DNA from: Symbiodinium natans
Lineage: Eukaryota; Sar; Dinophyceae; Suessiales; Symbiodiniaceae
Assembly: GCA_905221605.1 (NCBI GenBank)
Contig: CAJNDS010000533.1
Location: 54,059 to 118,058 of the forward strand
Direction: 5' to 3'
Length of the DNA: 64,000 nt
Below, in pieces: positions 1 through 10,599 of the stretch; positions within the stretch are counted from its first letter, which is position 1, and each line of letters opens with the position of its first letter. Made by a program: the position numbers and the translations under genes. The notes under the pieces are model-generated. The model made no database searches, was not told the origin of the DNA, and worked only from the letters and a program-made list of their open reading frames with translations.

Positions 1-1580
1 ATGCCTTTTCCCTGTCCAGGTAGGCGCACGCGCGCGCGCCCAGATAAAGCAGTGAGCCAAATACTTCAGTAGTGCGGCAAGGGTGTGCAACATGAAGGGA
101 AGCTAGGGCTAACCGGGCTGACGGTTAACAAAAACGGAAGCACGAAGTGCGGGGCTTTATGAACTTCAGGCCCTTCAGGGTGGCAGGCAGCCTGTTGCAA
201 TGCCCACCCGCCAGAGTTTGCCCTAGTTGGGCCTGTGCGCCCCTCTTGTTGCCTGGATTGTCCATCTGGGACCATTGAAACATTGAAACGAAAAAAGACA
301 GCTAATCCATGCGATGGTATCAATGATTCCCACACCCCCATCCGACCAACATGGTGTCAAGGGATGCCCGGCCATCCCTTGATGACCTCCGTGTTCTGAT
401 TCAGGGGCACATTAGTGAAGAGAGCCAACATTTGCAGACGCAACATGACGCAACTCTGGCATCTCGGCGCCAGCAGGACCTCAAACAGCTGATTGCACCA
501 GAAGCCTCCGGCATGTCGATGGCCTTGAAGTGAGCGGTTGGAGACCCGCCTATCAACAATGGCTCAGCTGCTCGTCAGACAAGACTTGCCACATCGCATT
601 CCATTCCGGACCTTGCTTTGAAGACGTCACATCACATCTCATGGCCGATGTCTTCCTCCAGGATGATCGTCCTTCCTTCAATAAGCTTGAAGCTGCAAAC
701 CTGGATTCCATGCACAAAAGGTGGCCCTGCCTGGAGGCCAACATTCGGTCACCGCAGCATACCAGCAGACGTGTTTGGGCAAAAGTTTGACGAGTGGGTG
801 AAGAACCTTTTCTATCGACCGTTGGCAGACGTGGAAGTTGTTTGCTGATACCTGTGTGCAGGTAACAGGGAGGTCATCAAAGGCCTATATTGCCTATAAC
901 TTGATGTCTGTGGCTGTTGCGTAGACATCTCTTGAACAAACAATGCTGCGTTCACGTCACCCCACATGGTCATTCCGTCAAAAAGCATTGCTTAGAAGGA
1001 TGTAAAGTCACAGATGGCACGCGATTTTGCGATGAGCCGTGAACCACGATCCGCAGTCCCACGTCAGCTTTGCTCATCCTGTCCGGCGCTGAGGGCATGA
1101 CCTGGCAGTGCGGCTTTTGCCTTCTTGCATATTCGCAAGCTCTCTGCGTTCGGAAACTGGCTGAGACCAAGGCAGTACACCGACAAGTTGTCTGAAAAGT
1201 TTTTGCCCGTCTTTGGACATATCGAAGGGTGCTCCTCACAGTCGCGAAAACATTACCTCTGGGGCTTGTGAAATGATGCGATAAAAAAACCATTCTGTGT
1301 CGATGCGTGGTACAATAGCTTGCTGAGGGAAAATGCATGTGACAATGTGACAGTGGCTTCACCTCATACCCAATGAAAACATGATCTTGCTGTTGGACGT
1401 CGGACCCGCCCAACAGCATAAGTAGACTTAGTAGTGAAGCAGGTCGTTCTGTATAACTGAATTGCTCTTCTCAGGCAACCGAGAATCCGCACCATGGTTT
1501 TGTGTTCAGGGGTGCTAAAGCCATGGCCAATAGAGGTTGCCATGTGATTCCACACTCTGAAGTTTTCAAGGTTCGTGAGC
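1..1580. other. No assignable gene
   Basis: I see no conserved domain on either strand. A plus-strand open frame at 351-533 is hydrophilic and Gln/His-rich and looks somewhat protein-like, and a minus frame runs at 970-1419, but neither matches a family I recognise and neither joins to convincing neighbouring exons. A short alternating CG tract lies near 27-40. Confidence 0.5.
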
Positions 1581-1589
1581 AATCGTGAT

Positions 1590-1760
1590 CTGGAAAGTGG
1601 ACTCGACTTTCCCGGCGACGGGCGGGTCGGAAAAACGACTCGAAAAAAGATGGACCGAGTCAGAAAACGAAAGAGACCGAGTCAGAAAACCGGCCGCGAG
1701 AAAGAAAACGGGAAAAAAAGAAACACAAAAGCCCGAGTCAACCTTAAACCCTGAAACGAA
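1590..1760 (+). repeat. GAGTCAGAAAAC-type interspersed repeat
   Basis: The stretch repeats variants of (C)CGAGTCAGAAAAC and GAGTCGGAAAA several times and runs into AACCTTAAACCCTGAAACG, a degenerate telomere-like sequence. The same motif recurs at 61490-61590 and, in reverse complement, at 4785-4825. All three sites border degenerate TTTAGGG-type DNA. Confidence 0.7.
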
Positions 1761-1894
1761 GATATACAAAGGTACCATTGTAAAGATGAACAGGTTTATA
1801 CATAATATCCGCCGAGCCTCCTGCAGGGGGAGGCATTTGTGAAAAACTGTTGAGTCTTCAGAGTTTAAAACAGAGTCTTCAGAGTGTAAAATCC

Positions 1895-2480
1895 ACACCG
1901 CCCCACCGCCCCACCGCCCCACTTGCAGCGTATTCAAAGTATTTCAAGGGCTCCGACGCAGGCACAACCCACACCGCCCCACTGCCCATATGACTCTTAA
2001 CCCCCCCGCGGACTCAGCGTATTCAGGGTATTTCAAGGGCTCCGACGCATGCTCAACCGCCCCACCGCCCCACCGCCCCACCGCCCCACCGCCCCACCGC
2101 CCCACCGCCCCACCGCGCCACCGCGCCACCGCCCCACCGCCCCACCGCCCACATGACCCCTCAGGCCCACACCGCCCCATTGCCTATATGACTCTCAACC
2201 CCCCCCCCCCGGACTCAGTGCATTCAGAGTATTTCAAGGGTTCAGAGTTTTTCAAGGGCTCCGACGCATGCCCAACCCACACCGCCCCCACTGCCCACAT
2301 GACCCCTCCCCCCCGCTCTTGCTTACCCCCACTTGCTGCCCAACCCACATGCACCCGTTGCCCACGTGACTCCCCCCCCGCCGGACTCAGCGTATTCAGA
2401 GTATTTCAAGGTCTCCGACGCATGCCCAACCCACACCGACACACCGGCCCGCTGGTCACATGACCCCTCCCCGGGCTCCG
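1895..2480 (+). repeat. Nested GC-rich minisatellite
   Basis: A unit containing GCGTATTCAGAGTATTTCAA followed by GGGCTCCGACGCATGCCCAACC recurs at about 1928, 2017, 2218 and 2389. The interval between units is filled with variable numbers of an 8-bp CACCGCCC repeat, most of them at 2058-2145. The repeat sits inside a repeat, so unit length varies from about 90 to 200 bp. Open frames here (for example 1990-2463 plus and 1944-2180 minus) are Pro/Thr/His or Gly/Trp/Arg repeats created by the array and are not genes. Confidence 0.85.
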
Positions 2481-2489
2481 TTCCTCGCC

Positions 2490-2880
2490 CTATAAGCCCC
2501 CAGGCCCCCCCCCCCCTCCCCCTGGAGCCCCTCTTCCGGAAATAGTGACGCCGCTGATGCTCATGATGCTCGCCGCGCCCCCCCAAATGGCGTTTCCTGC
2601 TTTGGAATGTTTTTGAAGGTGCTCGCGTCCCCGCCCCATGTGGGCGGTGGGGTCGGGATGCCTCTGTCGTTGGAGGTTGCCTTTTTTCCGGCTCGTGCGG
2701 CTTGTCTTGTCCGCGCCGCACGCGGGCGGGGCTTTGCCCCTCAAAATAAAGCTGAGATACACATGATGCCGACCCGCCCCCCCCCACACCACCCCCACCC
2801 CCCACGCCCCACCCCCACCCCCCACTCCCCACCCCCCACCCCACCCCCCCGCGTAGCAATGGTTCTCCCCCCCCCGTGAC
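2490..2880. repeat. C-rich low-complexity tract
   Basis: Long runs of C interrupted by single A or T (2500-2525, 2775-2875) flank a short unique stretch. Open frames here encode Pro/His or Gly/Val/Trp repeats and are compositional. Confidence 0.7.
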
Positions 2881-2884
2881 GTGG

Positions 2885-3445
2885 TGGGGTTGAGTTTAGG
2901 GTCTAAGGTTTAGGGTCCCCCGGGGGGGGGTACACCGTGGGGGGAGGGGGGGGGTTACGGCCCCTCGTAAAAACCTTAAACTTTCTGTAAAAACTATACG
3001 CTGTAAAACCCTACTCCCTGAAGCCCTACGTCCTACAACCCTAAAACAACACCAGAGCTGTAAACCAGAAGCCCTGAACCCTATACCCGAAAACCGCCCA
3101 ACAGCCACACCAGAGAGGGGGGGGGGTACTCAGGTACTTGATCATGAGCGTAAACCCTACAACGTAAACCCTAAAACCCTAAAACCCTCAAGGCCTCAAA
3201 CGCTAAAACCCTACCACCCTAAAACCCTAAACCCTAAAAAACTCACCCCTACAACCCCAAATTCCAAAATCCCTGGAACCCTAAGCCCCAAACCCTAGAA
3301 ACAAACCCACAGCCGCACCACAGGGGCAACCCCTGCAACACTAAACGCTAATACCCTGAAGTTTGCCAAACCTCCAAAACCCTCGGCCCTAAACCCTAAA
3401 ACCCGAATTCCCTCAAACCCTAAAAAAACCCTGCCACCCTATAAC
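2885..3445. repeat. Degenerate interstitial telomere-like repeat (CCCTAAA)
   Basis: The tract is dense in CCCTAAA, CCCTAAAA, ACCCTA and related heptamers in the C-rich orientation on the plus strand, with TTTAGGG-oriented pieces at 2888-2920. The units are heavily diverged, so this is an old interstitial tract and not an active chromosome end. TTTAGGG is the telomere unit of dinoflagellates and of plants. Confidence 0.8.
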
Positions 3446-4060
3446 GTATAACCCTCACCCAGGTTCTCTTTAAGCTGGTTGGGCGGTGTAAAGAAGCCGC
3501 TGAATATTCAGAACCAAATGTGCCCCGGGAGTTTAATCCTCTTTGTGGACGTCGACAAAGTGTGTATAGGGCCGAGTTGGTAGCTGTCATTGTAGCTGCC
3601 AAGCTTGCTAAATCGGCAGTGGTTAAAGGTGTGGTTCGTTTGCAGCATTTTGAATTGGCACACAAATCCTGGATACACCGCAAGATCGTGATCTCTGGTT
3701 TGGGCTATGGGGCCTATTTAAAAACGGTTTTCTAGTATGCTGGGTGAAAGCCAATCGAAGGCTGTGTGATTCTACCGGATTTCATAACCTCTGGTGCATC
3801 TGGCAGAATAGTATGGCTGATTCTGGCGTCGGTTGCAGCGTATTCATGTCCAGCTGAAGTTGCATCGGCGCAAGCTCCTTTCGAAGCTTCCGTACGATCA
3901 ATGCGGGCTATCCGCTCTGCTTCCAGCGAACTCGTGAGGGAACTTTGGGACTTTTATGAAGGCTGTTGAGTATTTCTATTTTTCTCATTCCATCTCCGAA
4001 TGCTCGCTCAATTCAAAATTGAGGCTGTCTCACGAGTGATCTGGAACAGTTCTCATTGCC
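3446..4060. other. No assignable gene
   Basis: This is ordinary-composition sequence between two telomere-like tracts. A plus frame at 3520-3735 and another at 3766-3969 are short and match nothing I recognise. Confidence 0.4.
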
Positions 4061-4064
4061 AATC

Positions 4065-4289
4065 GCACGCCTAACCCCTAACCCGTAAAACTCTAAAACC
4101 CTAAGCCTAAACCCCTGAATCCTAAAACCATAGACCCTAAAACCCTACAACCCTTTGCCCTAAACCCTAAAACCAAAAACCCCAAACCCTAAACCATAAA
4201 CCCTTCATATACATTTGAAGTTATTGCTAGTTACTAACAAACCCTAAGGCTTAAAGGCCTAAACCCCAAAAACCCTAAGCCCTGAAACC
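4065..4289. repeat. Degenerate telomere-like repeat
   Basis: CCCTAAA-type heptamers with many substitutions run up to the left edge of the TIR element at about 4290, so that element is embedded in telomere-like DNA. Confidence 0.75.
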
Positions 4290-4676
4290 CAATTATTTTA
4301 CTTCGAACATCCCCACCCTCTCTTGATAGAGATACTCTGGGGTTGGGCACTCCGGGGAGACTCTGGGGCTGGGCACTCCGGGGGTTGGGCACTCCAGCAG
4401 GGAGACTCTGGGAGACTCTGGGGTTGGGCACTCCGGAGACACTGGGGTTGGGCACTCGGAGACTCTGGAGTTGGGCACTCCAGGGAGACTCTGGGGTTGG
4501 GCACTCCAAGAACACTCTAGAGTTGGGCACTCCAGGGACACTTTGGGGTTGGGCACTCCAGGGATGAGCGAGGAGTAGACTGGGCGAGGAGAAGAGTTCC
4601 GGGCGAGGAGAAGAGCTCCGGGCGAGGAGAAGGGTTGAGCTTAAAATCGAACAACCCCACACCGAGGGTGGGGAAA
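4290..4676 (+). mobile_element. Short TIR element with internal minisatellite, copy A
   Basis: The left end is AATTATTTTACTTCGAACAT followed by CCCCACCCTC; the right end is GACACCGAGGGTGGGGA-like. An 11-bp terminal inverted repeat (TCCCCACCCTC left, GAGGGTGGGGA right at about 4664-4674) brackets the core. The core (4330-4565) is a tandem array of a ~25-bp unit, consensus CTCTGGGGTTGGGCACTCCA, followed by a GGCGAGGAGAAGAGTTCCG segment (4570-4635) that is itself repeated. No transposase frame exists, so if it moves it must be non-autonomous. Copy B at 43629-44095 shares both ends, the core unit and the orientation. Frames over this region are repeats such as MPNPRVSLECPTP and are not genes. Classification as a mobile element is inferred from the two copies and the TIRs. 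Confidence 0.65.
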
Positions 4677-4784
4677 AACCCTACCTAAAAATCAACCCAC
4701 AACCACACCACAGAGGGGGGCCTGCCAGGGCGCAACCAGAAACATCGTCAGGGATTTTGTTTGTGGTCAGTTCGGGGGGCCACT

Positions 4785-4825
4785 GCGTTTTCGACTCAAG
4801 GCTACTCGGTTTTCGACTCATCACA
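4785..4825 (-). repeat. GAGTCGAAAAC repeat, inverted copy
   Basis: GTTTTCGACTCA occurs twice about 26 bp apart. It is the reverse complement of the TGAGTCGAAAAC-type motif at 1590-1760 and 61490-61590, again next to telomere-like DNA. Confidence 0.65.
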
Positions 4826-4899
4826 CCTGGGTACATGAACTTGTACACAATGACCCTTAACTGCATACACTTGTATTAATGCCCCTCATGCCTCAAGGC

Positions 4900-6060
4900 A
4901 ACATCAAACACTTCCGGTTCCATCCTCGGTCTGTGGCCCCTCATCTGGAAATCCGGACATCCCTACATTGTCCCTACATGCAACTTCGGAAGACAAGCTC
5001 ATAGAAGCTCTACATCCCAAAACTGGCAGATGTGCCGTCGAGAGTCGAAAGCACTTTTGCGTCGAAGCGCGTCGCGCTCTCGGGCTGCACAGTCCGCCGA
5101 AAATTGGGCTGGCGCACCCCTCCCCGGCGGACTGACCGGCGGCTCGTTGGGTTGGTGGTGGGCGGAAAAGCCCACAAAACGGGTGGCTTGGAGCGAGGAA
5201 TGCTTCGGCGGTCGTCGCTCTACTTGTGCCTGCACACATGAAAACTGCAGAAAGCACTTTTGCAACGAAGCGCATCGGGCGCTCAAGCTGCGGCGAAATC
5301 GATGTCCGCTCGAGGTCCACCCAGGTCCACCCGGCGGCAACGGCGCACGAGAGGTCGTCCCTGGAGACGACGTCGGGGACATTGTCCTCGATCGAGGCCA
5401 GTACCCAGGAGCGAGGGAACTCGTTAGGACCTGCAAGGCGTCGAAACCTTGCGTGAACTTCGCCAACATGGTCCAAAGGCTGAGCGTTCACAGCAAACTT
5501 GGAGTTGAAAATTGTCAAAGTTTGGCATTGAGGCGTGAGTCTCAAGTTGCACGTGCATAAGGGCAGCGATGGCCCAGCATTGGGCCGGCGGGACGCACGC
5601 AAATTGGCTTGTTGCGCGATTTTCGGGCAACATGCGAGATGCTGGGAGAATCTGGGGGGACGTGACTTCGGAAGGGCTTAGCAAGATACCGTGGCCTGAT
5701 GGGGCAGCAGGTTCAAATAGCTCAAGCTGTACGTACTCTCGCTGCCGGCCAAGAGCCTGCCTGCAGTCGACTCATGCTGTCCATCTCGGATTTGGCTCCG
5801 GCTCCCTAATGCCTGCCGGACGTCATGCATTGCCTCAAAGTTCACGCGCATGCGCATACCTGCCCGTGAACTTGCGCATGCACCTGCTTCCGACCCTAAG
5901 ACAGCCTGTCCTAAACACAGCATTAAGAAGCCTTCAAAAGAATTGACCTAGATTGCCGCCAGTACTGGGTAGTCTGTAAAGGGGGCGTATGCCCTCGTCT
6001 GAAACAGCACAACTTGCACTGCGTTGCTCATGTGACATGTGATCTGCGACACTGCGTCCT
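4900..6060. other. GC-rich segment with open frames on both strands and an imperfect duplication
   Basis: The interval 4904-5602 is open on the minus strand (232 codons) and nearly so on plus (5030-5560, 176 codons). A ~46-bp sequence containing GAAAGCACTTTTGC and GAAGCGC occurs at about 5043-5088 and again at about 5249-5294. The double openness suggests composition and not two genes. Neither protein matches a family I know. A palindromic GCGCATGCGC-type cluster lies at 5846-5882. From 5600 to 6060 I see nothing assignable. Confidence 0.45.
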
Positions 6061-6066
6061 TGCAGG

Positions 6067-9000
6067 TAAAATGCACGCAGGTCTCGTTGGGGTAAGCAAC
6101 GAATGCTTTTCCGACGGAGTCCTCAAGGCAAACAAATCATTAGTCTTGTATACGATGCCAAAGCGGCATGAGCACAAGAGCGGTCCTTGTCAACGAAACG
6201 CTTGTTACACACCGGACAACACCTGTCGAGTGTAATGTTCACCTGGCCATCGCGGAAAGGATGAAGATGATGTCTCTTCGAAGATGGCTTGAAGAACCGG
6301 CCTTTCTCATGCGTTCCTTCGCCCAGGCGCTGAATGTCTTCAGGTAGGCCATGGAACTCAGGTTCTCTTCCAGCATGCCTCAGCTTCCCGCACTTCACTG
6401 CTCTCGCATGCGCTTGTACGAGCAAACCCGAATGCTGAGCAAGTTCTACTGCGCTCAGCATGTGGCTGGCCCGCTGCCTATGCAAGCAGATGCGGGCGCA
6501 CTTGCTGAGGTAGTCCGAGATGCCCTCGAGAGACGGCACTCACAGCTCGACACATCGGAACAAATCGCAACAATCTGCGACACGTTGCGGAGCAGCAGCA
6601 GCCTCTTGCTAGGCGGGTCCAACTCAAAAAAGGGTGGCAACAGGAAGCCGGCAATGCCTCGAGGGGCCAATGGGCCGGCAAGCATCCCAGAACCTGTCTC
6701 ATGATCGCAAAGGGCGTCTACATAGAGTCTACATGCCGGCAGTGAAAGCAGTGCCCAGGCAGTGCCTCATTAGGCGGCAAGTCTCGATGGGCAGCGTAGC
6801 CCATGAGCAAAGAGAGCACTGCATCCCGATACTCTGTAGCCACCTGATGAGAGATGGTCTGGCTGTTGACAAGTTGAGCTCTTAAGGCGAACAGATGTTG
6901 AACGATTGCAGTGAGGGGGCCGCTTTCTTGTGCTCTTCAGGCTTTTCAGCAGCTGCCTCATGGGCTTCCAGCCTGAGCATAGATTCAGAGAGCTACTGCA
7001 GAGTAGCGTATGGCAATCTGACACTGCTGGGACATGTGGGTCCAGCTCTGACTCTGTTTAGGCCGCGCACAAGATTTGCAGGAAGAGCATCAGAGGCCGT
7101 GCTCTTTGTGCTCTTTCAGCATGATCTCTCGCCTTCCATGCGGTTCTGTTCTCGAATGGTGAGGCTCAGTCCACAAAACTCGCTTGTCATTTTCTGAGCC
7201 GAGCACTGGTGATGCCAGGTCCTCACCATCAACAAGTTGTACGACCTAGCGACCTAGTGCAAGGAAAGTCCCAGCAAGCCTCGAACCCATCGAGGGCTTT
7301 GTCACCAGGGTTGGGCTTCTTTGGCCTGGCTGGCGCCACACGTACGTTGCCAAACGATGCCATACATCAAACGCGTCTGCAGAGCCCAAACACGACTGCA
7401 CGGGCCCAAGGAGGTAGATCAGCGCTGAAGACCGAAACATCCTCCTGAAGCTCAATACTGTGAAGATCTGCGACGACTGCGGGCAGCAGACAAACTCTGG
7501 ATCCAACTACGAGATTTCCTTCACTCCCGGCCGCTGAAGCTCCCTGATGCATGCAACAAACTGTTGACAGAACATCCCAGGCGAATCTGATTGGAACGTC
7601 AGGGGTGGCAAGACCAAATGCGCAAACCAGAGCTTGCATGCCTTGCCATGACCAGGCGACAGTAAGCTTCCGCTCGCGAGAGATCATTCAGGTCAAGCAC
7701 GAGAATGCACCTGATAACAAACAGCGTGAGTTGCCTCTGTCACCGCCCACTGAGCTCGCTTCCGGCCGCGTCGCTCAACATTTTGCGACGTTTTGCCCCA
7801 AAGCTAGACTAGGATTGGCACAGGGCTTCGCGATGTTGACCTTCACGTCCGCACACGATCACCCGCTCCTCAATCTCAAGCTGGAATCTATGCTCTGTAC
7901 TGAAACCTTGGAGCCTTCAGTCTCCGCATTATGTCTGTTGGGACCATACTGGAACGTTGGACAATTTGACCGACTCTGCCATCTGCACATATCTCATGTC
8001 TGCGCGATGTTCGTTCTGTGCGCCCTGCGGAGCTGTCTCAAGGCAGCCAACTCCGGATGGCGATAAGGACTTCCAATCTTGGACTCGGAATATGTTGAAC
8101 TCATGCAACAGCAGATTTAAGATTGTTGTGCAGGAACACCAGGAACTGTGTTATGTGAACACGAGCATGATTGTGCCTCGTGCAGGATATAAAAAGTTTA
8201 CGCGACTGCAATTCTCCATGCTGCATGCATGTTGGCCCTGTAGTTCTTGTATCGACCGGGTTCATGGTGATGGTTGCTGCATCGTGCGACTGCTTCGGCT
8301 GCTTCAACTCTTCCGGCCCTTTCATTCCTTGCTGCTTGCTGCTTCAAGCTCGCAGTCCCGTATCGTGGGGTCGATGGAAGCGGAGGAATGCAATGAAGGC
8401 TCGAGAGCCGCCCAGGAACCCGTTGAGAGGCCCGCAGGGTCTAGTACCGACTCTTGCCATTCGGACGGGTAGTTCTGAATCAGGGTGGCACAGCGGTGCT
8501 CAAACAGTTGTGAAACGCGAACTGTGTCCAAATCGGATCATCCCCCGACAAAGCTTGAAAAGAAGTGAATGCAGGAAGCGATGACTTTCCTGTGACTGCA
8601 TCAGACTTGCAGCTGCAAGTGTCCTCGTGCAGCTGCAGGGCAGCCAACTTTGGTAACAGCTCTGCGTTGACCCCGGCAGCCTCTTCCAAAAACCTGCTGC
8701 CAAAACTTCCAGCTGGACTTGGGTGCGAATGAGACAAGCAGCTGCTCAGAAGTCTCCAAAGCTCAGTTCTGGCCTAAAAAGCTTGGTTCGAGTCTGCGTC
8801 ATGCGGTGTGCCCCGGGCAAGGAGAGCTCCTGAACAGCTGGGGTCGAACTGCGCGCGCAAGACACGAGAACGGACGAGCAACAGTACGCAGCTGATTGCA
8901 ACTGACTGTGCCTCCTCGACCTTTGCAACGTATGCCAAGCCAAGCTTGGCACAGTGCCTCGGCTCAGCCTGCGACGACCGCGAGATGTCCCTTGAACTCA

Positions 9001-10460
9001 CATCCGTCTGTGCGTTCGCTTCTGGGGTTTTCGTCATCTGGTCCCAACCAGAGCACGATCGAAGTACTCAAAATACTTGCGTGTGAGATTCCTGCAATTA
9101 CCTGCACGTCCACAAGTCAAGCTGGGATGCTCCAGAACTGTTTGGCGTATCCGGAGCAAAAAACTGTCTGATTCAACTTCCTCTCTGGAGGTGTCCCATC
9201 ACATATGCAGCTGTGGTGCTTGTGTTGTTTGTGCGTTCTGTTGAGATTATCCCCCAACATGTTCTCCGAATGTGGAGGAAATCCAGTGATGGTGGCATCG
9301 ACGAAGAACCCAGAAAAAGCAAAAAAAGATGTGATCCGAATTGGGCCCAAAGGAAGGGCTCTGTAATGCTTTGTATCAAAACTAGAGAGTTCGCAAGCAT
9401 ACGGACTGCCTCTGGAAGAGTGCTGCGAAAATGGTCTCGCAAAAGCAAAAGAACAGAATCCGGTAAATCAAGAGGTGTCACTGTGGTGCTAAACGCTGTA
9501 TTTCGAGTATCCAACACGGTGGAGTATTGGAGCTTGAAAGAGGAACCATCAAGAGTAGTTGCAGACCAGGTCCGCGCAGCTGAGGCTTCATGTTTCCACA
9601 ATCGTCGAAAACAGCGTTTGGACAGGCTTCGTCTGTCGCCACACATCGTAAAAACCATCCATCATAATCTCAGAGCTAGATCTCGTGGCTCAAACGGTCC
9701 AGTATCAAGTATGGTCTCTGATTGCCAGCGCCTAGGTTTCTGAAGACTCCTGGCTTCGGTTGCAGCCGTTATCAATCTCCTGACCTTCATTTGTAAAGCT
9801 CATGTGGGGCCTGTTTCTTCTCGACAAGGTTCTCAAGGAAGGACAGCACCAGGGAGTCGTGTCCTCAACTGCTGGTTCCGGAAGCGGGCATGTCGTCTTG
9901 GATTCCAGGCGAAAGAATGATCCTTCAAGGATGTCAAGGACTTCATCTGCTTCCAGCGGCATCTGCGCAACAGGAATCGAGAAGCGAGGGAACGACCCAG
10001 GAGATCAAGCATTCCAGAACCGCCTCTCGCTCTCGGCCAGTGGCCACAAAAACCTGGCAGTGCCAGTTTCGCATCGAAACTCTCAATGCTCTTGTGGCCG
10101 CCAGGACTCGCACGGGAAGAACCGCATCAGCATCTATGGACAGGAGCTGTGGCATATACCTTCGGATTCCCAACTAGTCCTGGTCCCAGGTACGCTCCAT
10201 TGCTCAGTTTCCCTCTCGACCTACCCGCAGTCCCCACCCCACTGTGTGGAGAGCGCACTCACGGAGTAGTTCAGCTCCATTAGGCGCTCGCCGCGCACTC
10301 CTTCAAGCAACAGAAACATGAGACCGAACGTGGGTCTGGATCGCCACGTGTACCCACATATTGTCCGACAGTCTTCCAGACCCCGAATCGCCTCAGGGCC
10401 TCTACCATCTGCGTGATTATGGCAGCATCTGCACGAGAGTCCCTCCTGAAAGGCCACCGA
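6067..10460 (-). CDS. Vps39/Vam6-like HOPS tether subunit, C-terminal part (multi-exon)
   Basis: Vps39 is a subunit of the HOPS complex that tethers late endosomes and vacuoles. Minus-strand exons near the 3' end read LDRCCPVCNKRFVDKDR (about 6183-6240) and then VGKAFVAYPNETCVHFTC (about 6070-6122). Together they reproduce the Vps39/TGFBRAP1 C-terminal zinc motif: CPVC, then aromatic-x-x-YPN, then VHxxC. The preceding exon (about 6400-6540), with SDYLSKCARICLHRQRASHM, fits the Vps39 domain-2 helices. Further 5', exons at about 6725-6860 (SHQVATEYRDAVLSLLMGYA), 6895-6995 (MLRLEAHEAAAEKPEEHKKA), 9800-9870 (SLVLSFLENLVEKKQAPHEL), 9950-10150 and 10330-10450 are good coding sequence and could be its helical-repeat region; FLENLV resembles the YLEYLI helix of Vps39. 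I could not find its N-terminal CNH domain here with confidence. The C-terminal identification is strong, while the 5' extent and the joining of distant exons are inferred. Confidence 0.6.
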
Positions 10461-10599
10461 GATACAGCCACACAAGATCGCGATGGCAGGTGCTTCATGT
10501 GCTGGCTGCTGCCCGTACACAACTGTCCTCCCACTAGTCAACATGGCGCTTGACTCGCGCAGAACGAGGTCATACATCGAATGCGCCTGACAACATGGA

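Noticed and set aside
4298-4662. Tandem repeats resembling a CRISPR array (also 43660-43980)
   Set aside because: Units are contiguous and diverged with no unique spacers, no cas genes exist, and the genome is eukaryotic.
6123-6539. Possible LINE retrotransposon C-terminus with a CxxC motif
   Set aside because: The next exon supplies YPN-x-x-CVHFTC, which fits a Vps39-type zinc motif and not a retrotransposon finger. No reverse-transcriptase motif was found nearby.
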